From a virus, in IMG/VR virus record IMGVR_UViG_3300010042_000010, positions 1 to 49,725 of that record: a stretch of 49,725 nt of DNA; one strand, given 5' to 3'. Shown piece after piece: positions 31,025 to 39,680 of this stretch; position 1 is the stretch's first letter; each line of letters opens with the position of its first letter. The notes below the pieces were generated by a model. It was not told where the DNA came from, made no database searches, and saw only the letters and a program-made list of their open reading frames with translations. Made by a program: the position numbers and the translations under genes.

Positions 31025-31410
31025 GCCCGATTTACGAGCTTACCGAGTGGCTAAAACTGTCGCCTGACCTGGCCAACCATAAGTTTTTTGTAGGGCTGTG
31101 GTCGGACAGTAGCAGCAGCGCGGGCGACAAGGTCGTGTCGCTGATGAGCGAAGGCGGCCCGAGCCGTGATGTAGACGTGGGCCGGCGCAACGTGCGCGTG
31201 CGGATTATGACCGAGCAGAATGCCACCTCTACGGCCAACGCCAAAAAAGCCTTGGTCTACACGAGCGAACAGCTGACCCAGCGCCTGCGCACGGACTACC
31301 GAACTTGCGGAATAGCGCAAATTCGTTTAATTGGTGACATAATCGGACCGGGCCAGACCGCCGAAAACCGGCTATGGTGCGAACTGAACCTGCAATTAAC
31401 GACCTTCTAA
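31021..31410 (+). CDS. Tail terminator protein
   Basis: The 129-aa protein is placed between the gp10-like gene and the major tail gene, where the tail terminator lies in lambda-like phages. It is an alpha/beta protein (NVRVRIMTEQNATS, then a GDIIGPGQTAENRLWCELNL end) compatible with the lambda gpU fold. Identity rests mainly on order. Confidence 0.68.
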   Translation: MSPIYELTEWLKLSPDLANHKFFVGLWSDSSSSAGDKVVSLMSEGGPSRDVDVGRRNVRVRIMTEQNATSTANAKKALVYTSEQLTQRLRTDYRTCGIAQIRLIGDIIGPGQTAENRLWCELNLQLTTF

Positions 31411-31422
31411 GGGGGCCATACC

Positions 31423-32181
31423 ATGGCTGGCTGCAAACTTCCCGGTTATGTCGGCCGCGACGTCTCGCTAGAAATAGCGTACGCGTGCGGCGACGTAGAC
31501 GTAAACACTCTCACTTGGACCGCTTTTGGTTCGCTGCGTACGAAGAGCTTTGAACTCACCTGGGACACTGCCGACGCCTCGAGCGATTCGAGCATTAACA
31601 GCCTGCGCGAGAACCTGGCGACCTTCCAAAACTTCACCATCTCCGGCGACGGCGTGGCGAAGCGGGCCGTAGAAGCCGGCGAGGTGTCGACCTTTACCCA
31701 ACTGACCAAGCACGTAGCGCGCCCGGGTCCGGACTATTCCAACCAGCCGGTGGCGTGGTTGCGGATCACCTTCCCCGACCTGACCTTTATCGCGTACATG
31801 CTGATTACCACCCTGTCGCGGAACGCTACCTACGACGACGTCGTTACGTTCGATTTCGAGGCGTCGGTGGCCAGCTCGGACGTGGGCTTGCTCGTGCAAG
31901 ACACCCCGGACCCGGACGCCCCGGCGCCGACTTCCGTTACGACCACGCCGGCGACTGCGACCATCGCTGTAGGCGGCACTCAACAGCTGGCCAGCGTCGT
32001 GGCGCCAAACAACGCGACCCAAACTGTCAGCTATTCCAGCTCCGCGCCTGGCGTTGCCACGGTGTCGACCACTGGTTTGGTCACTGGCGTAACCGAGGGT
32101 ACTGCGACGATTACCGCGCGCAGTACCGTAAACAACGCCATTAACGACACGGTCGCCATCACCGTGGACGACACCCCGTAA
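31423..32181 (+). CDS. Major tail protein with C-terminal Big_2 domain
   Basis: The first 165 residues form the tail-tube domain (N-terminus AGCKLPGYVGRDVSLEIAY; SDSSINSLRENLATF). After a proline-rich linker, residues 170-252 are a bacterial Ig-like Big_2 domain, recognised by ATATIAVGGTQQL, VSYSSSAPGVATVS and GTATITARS. Such Ig domains decorate tail surfaces and may aid adhesion. The gene ends the head-neck-tube transcription unit at a terminator. Confidence 0.88.
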   Translation: MAGCKLPGYVGRDVSLEIAYACGDVDVNTLTWTAFGSLRTKSFELTWDTADASSDSSINSLRENLATFQNFTISGDGVAKRAVEAGEVSTFTQLTKHVARPGPDYSNQPVAWLRITFPDLTFIAYMLITTLSRNATYDDVVTFDFEASVASSDVGLLVQDTPDPDAPAPTSVTTTPATATIAVGGTQQLASVVAPNNATQTVSYSSSAPGVATVSTTGLVTGVTEGTATITARSTVNNAINDTVAITVDDTP

Positions 32182-32208
32182 CAACCAGCGCCACCGCAAC
32201 AGGAAACG

Positions 32209-32230
32209 GCCCGCCTTGTGCGGGCTTTTT
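32209..32230 (+). terminator. Intrinsic terminator after major tail gene
   Basis: The stem GCCCGC/GCGGGC with loop CTTGT is followed by five T. It also faces the converging four-gene minus-strand cassette, whose last stop codon begins 1 bp away. Confidence 0.9.
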
Positions 32231-32938
32231 CTATTTACGGTGGCGGCCGGGGTCAAACAAACCACCAAAGGCGTCAGGCCATTCCGGGGCCGGCACAGCG
32301 AACGGGTCGTAGCGCATCATTTGCGGGGGCCGGCGAGGCGCATTCGGATCGCGAGGCGGCATGTCAGCCAACGCCTTGGCGACGTGGGCATAAATGTCGG
32401 CAGCGGTGGCCGGCGGTTCGTTCGGGTCGCGCTGTTGTGTGCAGACAGCGTCCCACTCGAGGCCTGGCGGCATAGGGAAGGCAGCCCGGTAGCGGGCGAG
32501 GGCTTCGAGCATGGCCACGTCAGAACGCGCGTACCCGGAGAATGTCTCGAAGGCGTTACGCTGCGACTCGACTGCCCGGCGCTCGAGCTGCTTTTGGCTC
32601 GGCGGAGCCTTACGGCACGACACGCGCGGAAAGCGCTCGCTACGGCGCCAGGTCTTCGAGCCGTTGTTGCTGCGCTCGATATAGCGCAAGAGCTTTTCGA
32701 GGCGGGCAACCACACGCGCCGGCACACGCTGCTTACTGTACCAAGCCCAGCCGTACACGGTATTTTCCCCGCCTTTAAAGCCGTACAGCGCGGCCAGGCG
32801 GTCAAACTCTTCGTTGTACGGCGTCCAAATCTGCGCGCTATGGCGTCGAACGCATACCGCCCCGGGATAGTCCTCGAGCACAGTCAGCATTGCCGAAGAC
32901 TTACCCGAAGCGGCCGGCCAGCGTAGGGACTTTTTCAA
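32231..32938 (-). CDS. Unknown protein of minus-strand cassette (235 aa)
   Basis: The TTG start at 32938 overlaps the preceding stop (TTGA), with AGAGG about ten bases upstream. The product is basic, with SLRWPAASGKSSAML near the start (a P-loop-like GKSS, but without supporting motifs), several aromatic and Arg-rich segments, and a proline-rich C-terminus. I do not recognise the family. It is the last and largest gene of a four-gene cassette inserted between the major tail and tail-chaperone genes. Confidence 0.7.
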   Translation of the reverse strand: MKKSLRWPAASGKSSAMLTVLEDYPGAVCVRRHSAQIWTPYNEEFDRLAALYGFKGGENTVYGWAWYSKQRVPARVVARLEKLLRYIERSNNGSKTWRRSERFPRVSCRKAPPSQKQLERRAVESQRNAFETFSGYARSDVAMLEALARYRAAFPMPPGLEWDAVCTQQRDPNEPPATAADIYAHVAKALADMPPRDPNAPRRPPQMMRYDPFAVPAPEWPDAFGGLFDPGRHRK

Positions 32939-33150
32939 AATGGCTGCACCTCTTGGATAAACTCGTGTGTCATGCGCTCTACGAGCAAAGCGCCGACATG
33001 GATCAAAGCAACCTCCCGAGGGAGCCGCTCGGTGCTGGTAAGGCGGCGATAAACGCGGCCATCCGGCAGTGTGGCTGTCAGCTCCACAAAAATGCCGAAG
33101 CGGTGGCGACGGCTTGCCCAGTGCGGGACGATTTTAAAGACACGGCTCAT
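32935..33150 (-). CDS. Small unknown protein of cassette (71 aa)
   Basis: ATG 33150 lies 2 bp after the previous gene's stop. The protein is basic and beta-rich (FVELTATLPDGRVYRRL) with a helical C-terminus. No motif is recognised. It is translationally linked to the 235-aa gene by a 4-base overlap. Confidence 0.68.
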   Translation of the reverse strand: MSRVFKIVPHWASRRHRFGIFVELTATLPDGRVYRRLTSTERLPREVALIHVGALLVERMTHEFIQEVQPF

Positions 33151-33152
33151 GG

Positions 33153-33356
33153 CTACAGCTCCAACTTACGCGGCATGAGGGTGTAACGCTCGAGCAGGTG
33201 GCGAGCGGCGGCCAGGGTGTCGAACTCGTCCAAGTCGTTATAGAACTTGTCCAGCTCGTCGCGCAAATCGTGCAGCTCGTCGTGGGCGTCAGCTTCCGCC
33301 TCGCTATCAAACAGCGTGCCGCCTTTGCTGGCCCACTTTGTAACTTGCTTGGCCAT
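33153..33356 (-). CDS. Small acidic coiled protein of cassette (67 aa)
   Basis: GAGGG five to six bases upstream selects ATG 33356 rather than the longer ORF to 33512. The product begins MAKQVTKWASKGGTLF and is dominated by an acidic helical segment (AEADAHDELHDLRDELDKFY). It may be an interaction or DNA-mimic type protein on charge alone. No family is recognised. Confidence 0.7.
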   Translation of the reverse strand: MAKQVTKWASKGGTLFDSEAEADAHDELHDLRDELDKFYNDLDEFDTLAAARHLLERYTLMPRKLEL

Positions 33357-33400
33357 CGTTTGGCCCTCGGTAAGGCCCGGAGCGATCCGGGCGGGGTTGG

Positions 33401-33679
33401 TTAGGCGTTGTAGTTGGCTACGCGGGTTTTGGCGGTGTGGTACGCCCAACGGCGCGCCTCTTCCTGGGTTTTGAACTTCTTCGAGCCCTGCATAACGCCG
33501 AAGTCTTGCCACTCGCCGTTGACGCGGCGGGCGTTCTGCACGTAGGCGAAAAACGAGGTTTCGTCGTTGGTCAAGCCGACGGTGTAGCCAACCTCGCGGC
33601 CCTTGCTGTCTTTCTTGCCGGTGCTCAGGGTTGTCTCAAAGCGGTTTTCGTCGTAGATGCTGGTGGTCTGTGCGTTCAT
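33401..33679 (-). CDS. First gene of minus-strand cassette (92 aa)
   Basis: CGGAG nine bases upstream supports ATG 33679. The product (MNAQTTSIYDENRFETTLST) is predicted alpha/beta, with an internal GYTVGLTNDETSFFAYVQNA stretch and an EEARRWAYHTAK helix. No known family. A recurrent-family promoter is 42-70 bp upstream, so the cassette can be expressed early although it lies in the late region. Confidence 0.75.
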   Translation of the reverse strand: MNAQTTSIYDENRFETTLSTGKKDSKGREVGYTVGLTNDETSFFAYVQNARRVNGEWQDFGVMQGSKKFKTQEEARRWAYHTAKTRVANYNA

Positions 33680-33720
33680 TCTGACTGGCTCCGGCTGGGG
33701 TTGTTTGCTCCGATGTGTCT

Positions 33721-33749
33721 AGACTAATGCGCTATGACCGACCCGTCAA
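33721..33749 (-). promoter_or_regulatory. Conserved phage promoter of the moron-like cassette
   Basis: Minus-strand TTGACG (33749-33744), a 17-bp spacer GGTCGGTCATAGCGCAT and TAGTCT (33726-33721). It is the only family member found within the structural region. Confidence 0.85.
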
Positions 33750-33759
33750 CACATTATTT

Positions 33760-33789
33760 TTATCGGCTCGGCGGGCCGTGCGATACTCT
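33760..33789 (+). promoter_or_regulatory. Possible promoter of the tail operon
   Basis: TTATCG (33760-33765), 18 bp, TACTCT (33784-33789), lying 27 bp before ATG 33816. The -10 equals those at 20344 and 21994, but the -35 and spacer match the family only weakly. A promoter is expected here because a terminator stops transcription at 32230. Confidence 0.4.
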
Positions 33790-33815
33790 ACCGCGACACA
33801 ATCGGAGGGCAGGCT

Positions 33816-34466
33816 ATGCGGGTGCTGGTGAACATCGGGGAAATGGGCATAACGGTCGGCCGGCGTGACGTGCTGCTGCGCCCGTCGTTCTACGCCATGT
33901 CCAAGCTAGGCACCGGTCCGGAGATAATCGAAACCTTCGCGCGCCTGCACGGCCACTTCGACAAAGTGCACCCACTCTTCGACGACGGCAACGCTAAGCG
34001 CCAAATCAACCGCCTGTACGGCCTGGCCGTCGATGTGGTTGCGGCCTGCACCGAAGAGGACATAACCGAGCTAACAGGCCACCTTGGCACGCGGTACAAC
34101 TCATGGGTGCCCGGGCTAATTCCGATTGACGAGCTTACGGTGCTGGCGCGCCGGCTGATGCAGTACGGCGTGGTCGGTGTGGTGCCGCCCGGGCCGAAGC
34201 TGTCCGAAGAGGAAAAGGCCAAGCAAGCCGCCGAGGCGTTCAAGTCCGAGTTTGATCCGCGCGACTTCGTGGCGCAGGCGGTGGCGCACCTGGGGCTGTC
34301 CGAGGGGGACGCTTGGAGCATGACCATTACGTCATTCATCCTGGCAATGCGGGCTAAGTTCCCGCCGGCACCCGTGGCCAGCCAAAAAGCACCCAACAGC
34401 GAAGAGTTAGCCGAACGTATGAAGTGGCTAGAACGCGTTAACGCACAGCGCAAGGGGTCCAAGTAA
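33816..34466 (+). CDS. Tail assembly chaperone
   Basis: GGAGGG precedes ATG 33816. The 216-aa protein sits directly before the tape measure gene and is helical, with a DPRDFVAQAVAHLGLSEGDA segment like those of gpG/DUF6246-type chaperones. A programmed frameshift product (lambda GT) is not evident, because the tape measure ATG follows the stop immediately and leaves no room for a T-like ORF. Confidence 0.75.
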   Translation: MRVLVNIGEMGITVGRRDVLLRPSFYAMSKLGTGPEIIETFARLHGHFDKVHPLFDDGNAKRQINRLYGLAVDVVAACTEEDITELTGHLGTRYNSWVPGLIPIDELTVLARRLMQYGVVGVVPPGPKLSEEEKAKQAAEAFKSEFDPRDFVAQAVAHLGLSEGDAWSMTITSFILAMRAKFPPAPVASQKAPNSEELAERMKWLERVNAQRKGSK

Positions 34467-37400
34467 ATGGCCGAAGAGAACGCCGGTTCCATTGTCTATA
34501 CGGTCGATATCGACACCGACAACATGCTGGGCGCGCAGAAGAACGTGACCAAAGGCCTAGACGACCTGCAAAAGCAGATGGGCCAAACGGACACCGCCGC
34601 CAAGCGTACAGAAAACCAAATGACCAAGCTGGCCACGAGTGTACGCGCGGCGGCGGTGGCGTCGGACAGCAGCACGAGCAGCTTTACCAATCTTGTACGC
34701 GTCCTGGGCGGCCTGGCCAGTATCCAAGGCGTGCGCACGCTTATCGACATGGCCGAACGTTACGGCGAGATGGCCGAACGTATCGGAATGGCCACCGACA
34801 GCGCCGAGGAATACGCACAGGTACAGGCCCGGCTGTTGTCCACGGCGAACGCCACCTACCGGCCTTTGTCCGAGGCGCAGGAACTCTACATACGCACGGC
34901 CAAGGCCCTAAAGTCGATGGGGTACAACACCTCCGGCGTGCTCGATATCACCGACTCGTTTAGCTTCTCGTTGGTGAAAAACGCGGCCAGCGCCGAGCGT
35001 GCCGAGGGGGCTTTGTCCGCCTACGCCAAGTCTATTCAGACCGGCAAGGTACAGGCTGATCAGTGGGAATCGATCACCTCCGCAATGCCGACGATTATCG
35101 AAGACATTGCCAAGGCGGCCAACATGTCGTCGGCGGAGATTCGCGCGCTGGGCGCCGCCGGCAAACTGACCGCATCGCAGCTTAACGAAGGTTTGCGCCA
35201 GTCCCTGGACGAGAACAAGAAAGCTGCCGACGGCATGGCCGTAACGGTCAAAGACGCCTACAACAGCCTGATAAACAACCTTACCGTGTACGTCGGCGAG
35301 TTGAACAAGGCGGAAGGCGCGACGTCGCTCATAAGCTCCACAATCGTGGCGCTGGGCGAGAATATCGAAGCCGTGTCGAAGGTCGTCGCCATTGGTGCCG
35401 TGGCTGCCTTGACACAGTTTGCAGCAGCACAGGGCGCGGCCTTGCTCGGCGCCGCCAAACTGATCATTGCGAACCGCGCGCAGGCGGTCGAAACGCTACG
35501 ACTCGCCGCAGCCGAAGAGACCGCAGCCGGTGCCGCTGTAATGCGCGCGCGGGCCAACGTAGGGCTCGGCACCACGGCAACCACGCTAACGGCGGCGGAG
35601 ACCGGTTACCAAGCCGCCCTGGCGCGCACAGCTGCGGCACAAACGGCGGTCGCCGGCACAGGCCGCGTGCTGCTCGGCGTGCTCGGCGGCCCGGTCGGAA
35701 TAATCGTGCTGCTGGCCTCGGCGGCTGCCGCGTTTCTGCTGTTCCGCGACAACGCAAAAAGCGCCAAGCCGCCGGTAGACGACCTGACCGTGTCGGTAGA
35801 CAAGCTGTCGGCGGCACAGGTGAAGCTGGCGCAAATCAACAACGCCGAGAAAATCGCCGAACTCGAAAAGCTGGCCAAGAACGCTGCCGGCATCGTCGAT
35901 TACTACGCGGCTATGGCCAAGGCGGGGAAAGAAGACCAAACCGGTACGAAGTGGTACGCCGAACAAGTGGTGGTGCTGGAGCAAACCAACGCCCAGCTCG
36001 CCGAACTGAAAAAGCGCCAAGAAGACCTGGCGGCCTCGGTCCAATCACGCGCACCGGAGGCAGGCGCAGCACCGGCAGCCTCGGAAACAACCCCGGGCGG
36101 TCAGGAGCGTATCAAGGCGCTTAACGACGAGCTGGCCTTGGCCAAAGAGGTAGGGCGCTCGCGGGCAATGCTGGCGGCGCAGCAAAAGCTGGGCGCTGAC
36201 GCCACGGAGAAAGAGATAGCCACGGCGCGTGACCTGGCCGGCCAAATCTACGACCTCGAGACCGCCCGCAAGACCGAAGCCAAGACCGCCACCAAAGCCT
36301 CGAGCGACAAAGAGGCGGCGGCCAAGCGCGCGGCCAAAGCCGAGTCGGACGGCATACAGCAGAACATCAAACAGTTCGAAGAGCTAGGCATTCGCCTGGC
36401 GGCGGTCAGCATGTCCGGCCGCGAGGTCGCCATGATGCAGGCGCAGCTGTCGCTTAACCAGTACGCCACGCCGGAGCAAATCGAGAACGTGCGCCAGCTT
36501 GCGGCGGCGGTTTACGACCTCGAGCAGAAGAAGGCCAACCGCGAGAAATACGGCGAAGACCCGGCAGCTACCATTCGCGGCACCGTAACGCCGTTGAGCG
36601 GCGGCGAGTTTGATAATCAGGACGCCCGCTATCAGGCGGAGGCCGACAGCGAAACAAAGCGCTACGCGGATCAATTGGAGCGGTTGCGCAAAGCCAAAGA
36701 GGCGCAGGTAGAGGTGACCGGGGGCTATCAAGCGCTCGAGGAACAAATGGCTACCGAGCACTCCGCGCGTATGGCTCAAATTGAGCAAGCCCGCACGCAA
36801 ATGATGCTGGCCAATGGCGAGAACCTTTTTGGTAGCCTGGCGGACGCGGCCAAGAACTATGCGGGCGAGCAATCGGGCATCTACAAAGCGCTGTTCGCCG
36901 CGTCCAAGGCGTTCGCGATTGCTGACGCTACAATAAAAATTTCGCAAGGTATCGCGGCGGCCGCGTCCCTCGGCTTCCCCGCAGGCATCCCAGCCATGGC
37001 AAGCGTGGCTGCCGCTACCGCTGGCCTGATCAGCAATATTTCCTCGGTCACCATGACCGGCCGCGCGCTTGGCGGGCCTGTCGATGCGGCCAACATGTAC
37101 CGCGTCAACGAAGGCGGTGCGCCGGAGGTGTTCAACGCCGCGAACGGCCAGCAGTACATGCTGCCCAACCAACGGGGCGACGTCGTCAGCAACAAGGACG
37201 CCACAGGTAACGCTGGCGGCGCGCCAATTTACGTTACGATCACCGTCAACAGCGACGGCACCTCTACCGCGACCTCGAGCAGCAACGCCACCGACGACAG
37301 CAAGGCAATGGCGCAAGGCATCCGGGTCGTAGTGCAGGACGAGCTAGAACGCCAGTCGCGGCAAGGCGGGATTATTTGGAGGCAACGCAATGGCAGTTGA
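34467..37400 (+). CDS. Tape measure protein
   Basis: At 977 residues it is the second-longest tail protein here. It has an N-terminal tape-measure domain (residues about 60-240, with YTRT-like YIRTAKALKSMGYNTS and SITSAMPTIIEDIA), hydrophobic segments around 300-425 (VLLGVLGGPVGIIVLLASAA), long Ala/Lys/Glu-rich helical regions and a Gly/Ala-rich C-terminus. It sets tail length and helps DNA exit. It starts at the base after the chaperone stop. Confidence 0.93.
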   Translation: MAEENAGSIVYTVDIDTDNMLGAQKNVTKGLDDLQKQMGQTDTAAKRTENQMTKLATSVRAAAVASDSSTSSFTNLVRVLGGLASIQGVRTLIDMAERYGEMAERIGMATDSAEEYAQVQARLLSTANATYRPLSEAQELYIRTAKALKSMGYNTSGVLDITDSFSFSLVKNAASAERAEGALSAYAKSIQTGKVQADQWESITSAMPTIIEDIAKAANMSSAEIRALGAAGKLTASQLNEGLRQSLDENKKAADGMAVTVKDAYNSLINNLTVYVGELNKAEGATSLISSTIVALGENIEAVSKVVAIGAVAALTQFAAAQGAALLGAAKLIIANRAQAVETLRLAAAEETAAGAAVMRARANVGLGTTATTLTAAETGYQAALARTAAAQTAVAGTGRVLLGVLGGPVGIIVLLASAAAAFLLFRDNAKSAKPPVDDLTVSVDKLSAAQVKLAQINNAEKIAELEKLAKNAAGIVDYYAAMAKAGKEDQTGTKWYAEQVVVLEQTNAQLAELKKRQEDLAASVQSRAPEAGAAPAASETTPGGQERIKALNDELALAKEVGRSRAMLAAQQKLGADATEKEIATARDLAGQIYDLETARKTEAKTATKASSDKEAAAKRAAKAESDGIQQNIKQFEELGIRLAAVSMSGREVAMMQAQLSLNQYATPEQIENVRQLAAAVYDLEQKKANREKYGEDPAATIRGTVTPLSGGEFDNQDARYQAEADSETKRYADQLERLRKAKEAQVEVTGGYQALEEQMATEHSARMAQIEQARTQMMLANGENLFGSLADAAKNYAGEQSGIYKALFAASKAFAIADATIKISQGIAAAASLGFPAGIPAMASVAAATAGLISNISSVTMTGRALGGPVDAANMYRVNEGGAPEVFNAANGQQYMLPNQRGDVVSNKDATGNAGGAPIYVTITVNSDGTSTATSSSNATDDSKAMAQGIRVVVQDELERQSRQGGIIWRQRNGS

Positions 37401-37749
37401 GGTGTTCACCTGGCGCGTACAAGCGGCGCCGGCCGGTCAAATCGGCTTCCGGACACTGGAGGCGGGGTTTGGCGATGGCTACGTGCAGGCAGCGGCCGAC
37501 GGCATAAACAACCGTGACCAAGCTTGGCAAATCAGCATGCGCGGGCTGCGCGACCCGGGCTGCGTAGGGGCCACTGACATGGACGCCGTAATGAATTTCC
37601 TAGACGCGCGGCAAGGCTATCAGTCGTTCGAGTGGACCACGCCACGCGGCGACACAAACACCTTCCGCTGCGTGACATACGACTGCATCCACGAAGGTAA
37701 CGGCGTGTGGTCGCTTACGGCTTCCTTTGTGCAGCGGTGGCAGGCATGA
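37390..37749 (+). CDS. M: Minor tail protein M-like
   Basis: The 119-aa product matches the lambda gpM family (Phage_min_tail): FRTLEAGFGDGYVQ near the N-terminus, WQISMRGL in the middle, and SFEWTTPRG followed by WSLTASFVQRW. It joins the tail tube to the tip complex. It overlaps the tape measure gene by 11 bases and the next gene by 4. Confidence 0.85.
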   Translation: MAVEVFTWRVQAAPAGQIGFRTLEAGFGDGYVQAAADGINNRDQAWQISMRGLRDPGCVGATDMDAVMNFLDARQGYQSFEWTTPRGDTNTFRCVTYDCIHEGNGVWSLTASFVQRWQA

Positions 37750-38411
37750 GCCTCGCGGCGGATATACAAGGCCTCGAACCGGGGCAGGTGGTCTACCTCT
37801 ACGACTTGGACGCGACCGAAATCGGGGCGGAGCTTTACCGCTTCCATAGCTACCCCAACATCGGCAACATCCTTTGGCAGGGGAACCAATACCAGCCGTG
37901 GCCGCTTGAGGCGGAAGGCTTCGACCTGGCCAGCGGCACGTCGCCGTCGCCTAAAATGAAGCTGGGCAACGTGGGTGGCTTTATAACCGCGCTTACCCTG
38001 TCGTTTGACGACCTGAACGGGGCGGTTTTGACCCGACGCCGCACACTCGGCAAATATCTTGACGGGCGCCCCGACGCGGACCCGGACGAGGAATTTCCGC
38101 CGGATGTTTGGTACGTGGAACAAAAGCTTACCGAAACGGCCGAATACGTCGAGTTTGAAATGGCTAGCGCCATGAACTTTGACGGTGTAAGGCTGCCTCG
38201 TCGGCAAATCATCGCCAACAACTGCCCCTGGCGCTACCGTTCGACCGAGTGCAGCTATACAGGGCCACCCGTGGCGGATGAACGCGACATCATCACCACG
38301 GACGCGGCCAAGGACAAATGCGGCAAGCGCCTACAGAGTTGCAAACTCCGGTTTGGGCAAACGGCGCCGCTGCCCTTTGGCGGTTTCCCAGCAGCAGGTT
38401 TAATTAGATGA
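37746..38411 (+). CDS. L: Minor tail protein L-like
   Basis: ATG 37746 (ATGA overlap) gives 221 aa. The C-terminal part carries four cysteines (NNCPW, TECSYTG, DKCGKR, QSCKLRFG) in the arrangement that binds an iron-sulphur cluster in lambda gpL. A tip component; order M-L-K-I-J is conserved here. Confidence 0.9.
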   Translation: MSLAADIQGLEPGQVVYLYDLDATEIGAELYRFHSYPNIGNILWQGNQYQPWPLEAEGFDLASGTSPSPKMKLGNVGGFITALTLSFDDLNGAVLTRRRTLGKYLDGRPDADPDEEFPPDVWYVEQKLTETAEYVEFEMASAMNFDGVRLPRRQIIANNCPWRYRSTECSYTGPPVADERDIITTDAAKDKCGKRLQSCKLRFGQTAPLPFGGFPAAGLIR

Positions 38412-39205
38412 AAATTCCCCAAGCGGCCATCGCCCACGCTGTCGAGCAATACCCCAAAGAGTCGTGCGGCCTGATCGTTGCCGGCGAGTACATTCCGTGC
38501 TTCAACGCGGCTCGCGATCCTCTCGAAAACTTTGCGATTGGCCCGGGCGAGTACAAACGGGCTTTGGCCAAAGGCGCAGTCGAAGCGGTCGTGCACTCGC
38601 ACCCCGACGCGACCTCGGCGGCCAGCGCCACTGACCTACGCAACTGCGACGAATCGCAAGTGCCTTGGCTGATTCTGTCGGTCTGCGAGGGCGAGTACAC
38701 AGGCGGCCAATGGCATACCCCCGACGCACCGTTGCTGGGGCGCCACTTTGTGCACGGTGCGCACGACTGTTTGGGCCTTGTGCTGGATTACTACAAACGC
38801 GAGATGGGCATTGACCTGGGGCAGTACGAGCGCAAGGACAATTGGTGGCACGAAGGCGGCGACCTTTATCGCGAGTACCTGCCGCAAGCCGGCTTCGTGC
38901 AGGTGCCCTCCGCTGACCTGCAACAGGGCGACGTCATTCTGATGCAGATTCGCGCCCCGGTGCCCAACCACGCGGGCGTTTACCTGGCCGACGGCAAGCT
39001 AAAAACCGAGCCCGAGCATTTCCCAGCGCCCGGCTGTATCATCCATCACCTATACGGTAGAGATTCCGTCCGCGACCCTTACGGGGGCATGTGGTTGGAG
39101 AGAACAGTAGGGGTATGGCGCTATGTCGGAAAAACTGAGAACAATCCGCCTGTACGGAAAGCTGGGCGCAAAGTTCGGCCGCGTGCACCGTCTGGCAGTA
39201 GGTAG
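38408..39205 (+). CDS. K: Tail tip peptidase K-like (JAMM plus NlpC/P60)
   Basis: The 265-aa protein has an N-terminal JAB1/Mov34 metalloprotease domain with HSHP (H63, H65) and D76, and a C-terminal NlpC/P60 domain with HDC (C121 nucleophile) and NHAG (H188). It is a lambda gpK-type protein that cleaves peptides in tail assembly or peptidoglycan on entry. Its 3' end overlaps gene I by 83 bases in another frame, longer than elsewhere in the cassette. Confidence 0.9.
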   Translation: MKIPQAAIAHAVEQYPKESCGLIVAGEYIPCFNAARDPLENFAIGPGEYKRALAKGAVEAVVHSHPDATSAASATDLRNCDESQVPWLILSVCEGEYTGGQWHTPDAPLLGRHFVHGAHDCLGLVLDYYKREMGIDLGQYERKDNWWHEGGDLYREYLPQAGFVQVPSADLQQGDVILMQIRAPVPNHAGVYLADGKLKTEPEHFPAPGCIIHHLYGRDSVRDPYGGMWLERTVGVWRYVGKTENNPPVRKAGRKVRPRAPSGSR

Positions 39206-39680
39206 CGCGCGCGAGGCAGTGCGAGCCCTGGCCATTCTTGTGCCGGGGTTCGAAGAGTACCTTTCGGACAACACCAGCTACGCCATTTTCTACGGCAAAA
39301 CCAACATCGACGAATCGCAGCTTGGCTACCCGCCTGGCGACGATGACATACGCATAGCTCCCATTCCGCACGGCTCCAAGAACGGCGGCATTTTTACGCT
39401 GGTGCTCGGAATTATCCTGATCGTGGTCGGCGTGTTCACCTACCAGCCGAGCTTGATTTATGCCGGTATCGGCCTGGCGATCGGCGGTGCAATGATGATG
39501 CTTTCACCGCAGCCGGCCTCGCCTGACAGCGGCGACAGCGTGACCAACCGCGCGAGTTATTCGTTTAACGGCGCGGTAAACACCGAAGCACAAGGCAACC
39601 CCGCACCGCTGCTGTACGGCGAGGCAATCGTGGGCAGCGCGGTAATCTCCGGCGGCATCTACGTAGAGGGTCGCGCATGA
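39123..39680 (+). CDS. I: Tail assembly protein I-like
   Basis: The 185-aa protein matches lambda gpI: IRLYGKLGAKFGRVHRLAV near the start, an ubiquitin-like N-terminal region, then two hydrophobic segments (FTLVLGIILIVVGVF and a Gly-rich one) and a C-terminal NPAPLLYGEAIVGSAVIS. It helps assemble protein J into the tip. The stop overlaps gene J by 4 bases. Confidence 0.88.
   Translation: MSEKLRTIRLYGKLGAKFGRVHRLAVGSAREAVRALAILVPGFEEYLSDNTSYAIFYGKTNIDESQLGYPPGDDDIRIAPIPHGSKNGGIFTLVLGIILIVVGVFTYQPSLIYAGIGLAIGGAMMMLSPQPASPDSGDSVTNRASYSFNGAVNTEAQGNPAPLLYGEAIVGSAVISGGIYVEGRA

Noticed and set aside
32231-32938. GKSS segment as a Walker A motif in the 235-aa protein
   Set aside because: The preceding residues do not form a P-loop and no Walker B or other ATPase motif follows.
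33816-34466. Programmed -1 frameshift in the tail chaperone
   Set aside because: The tape measure ATG follows the stop immediately and no second chaperone frame exists to receive a frameshift.
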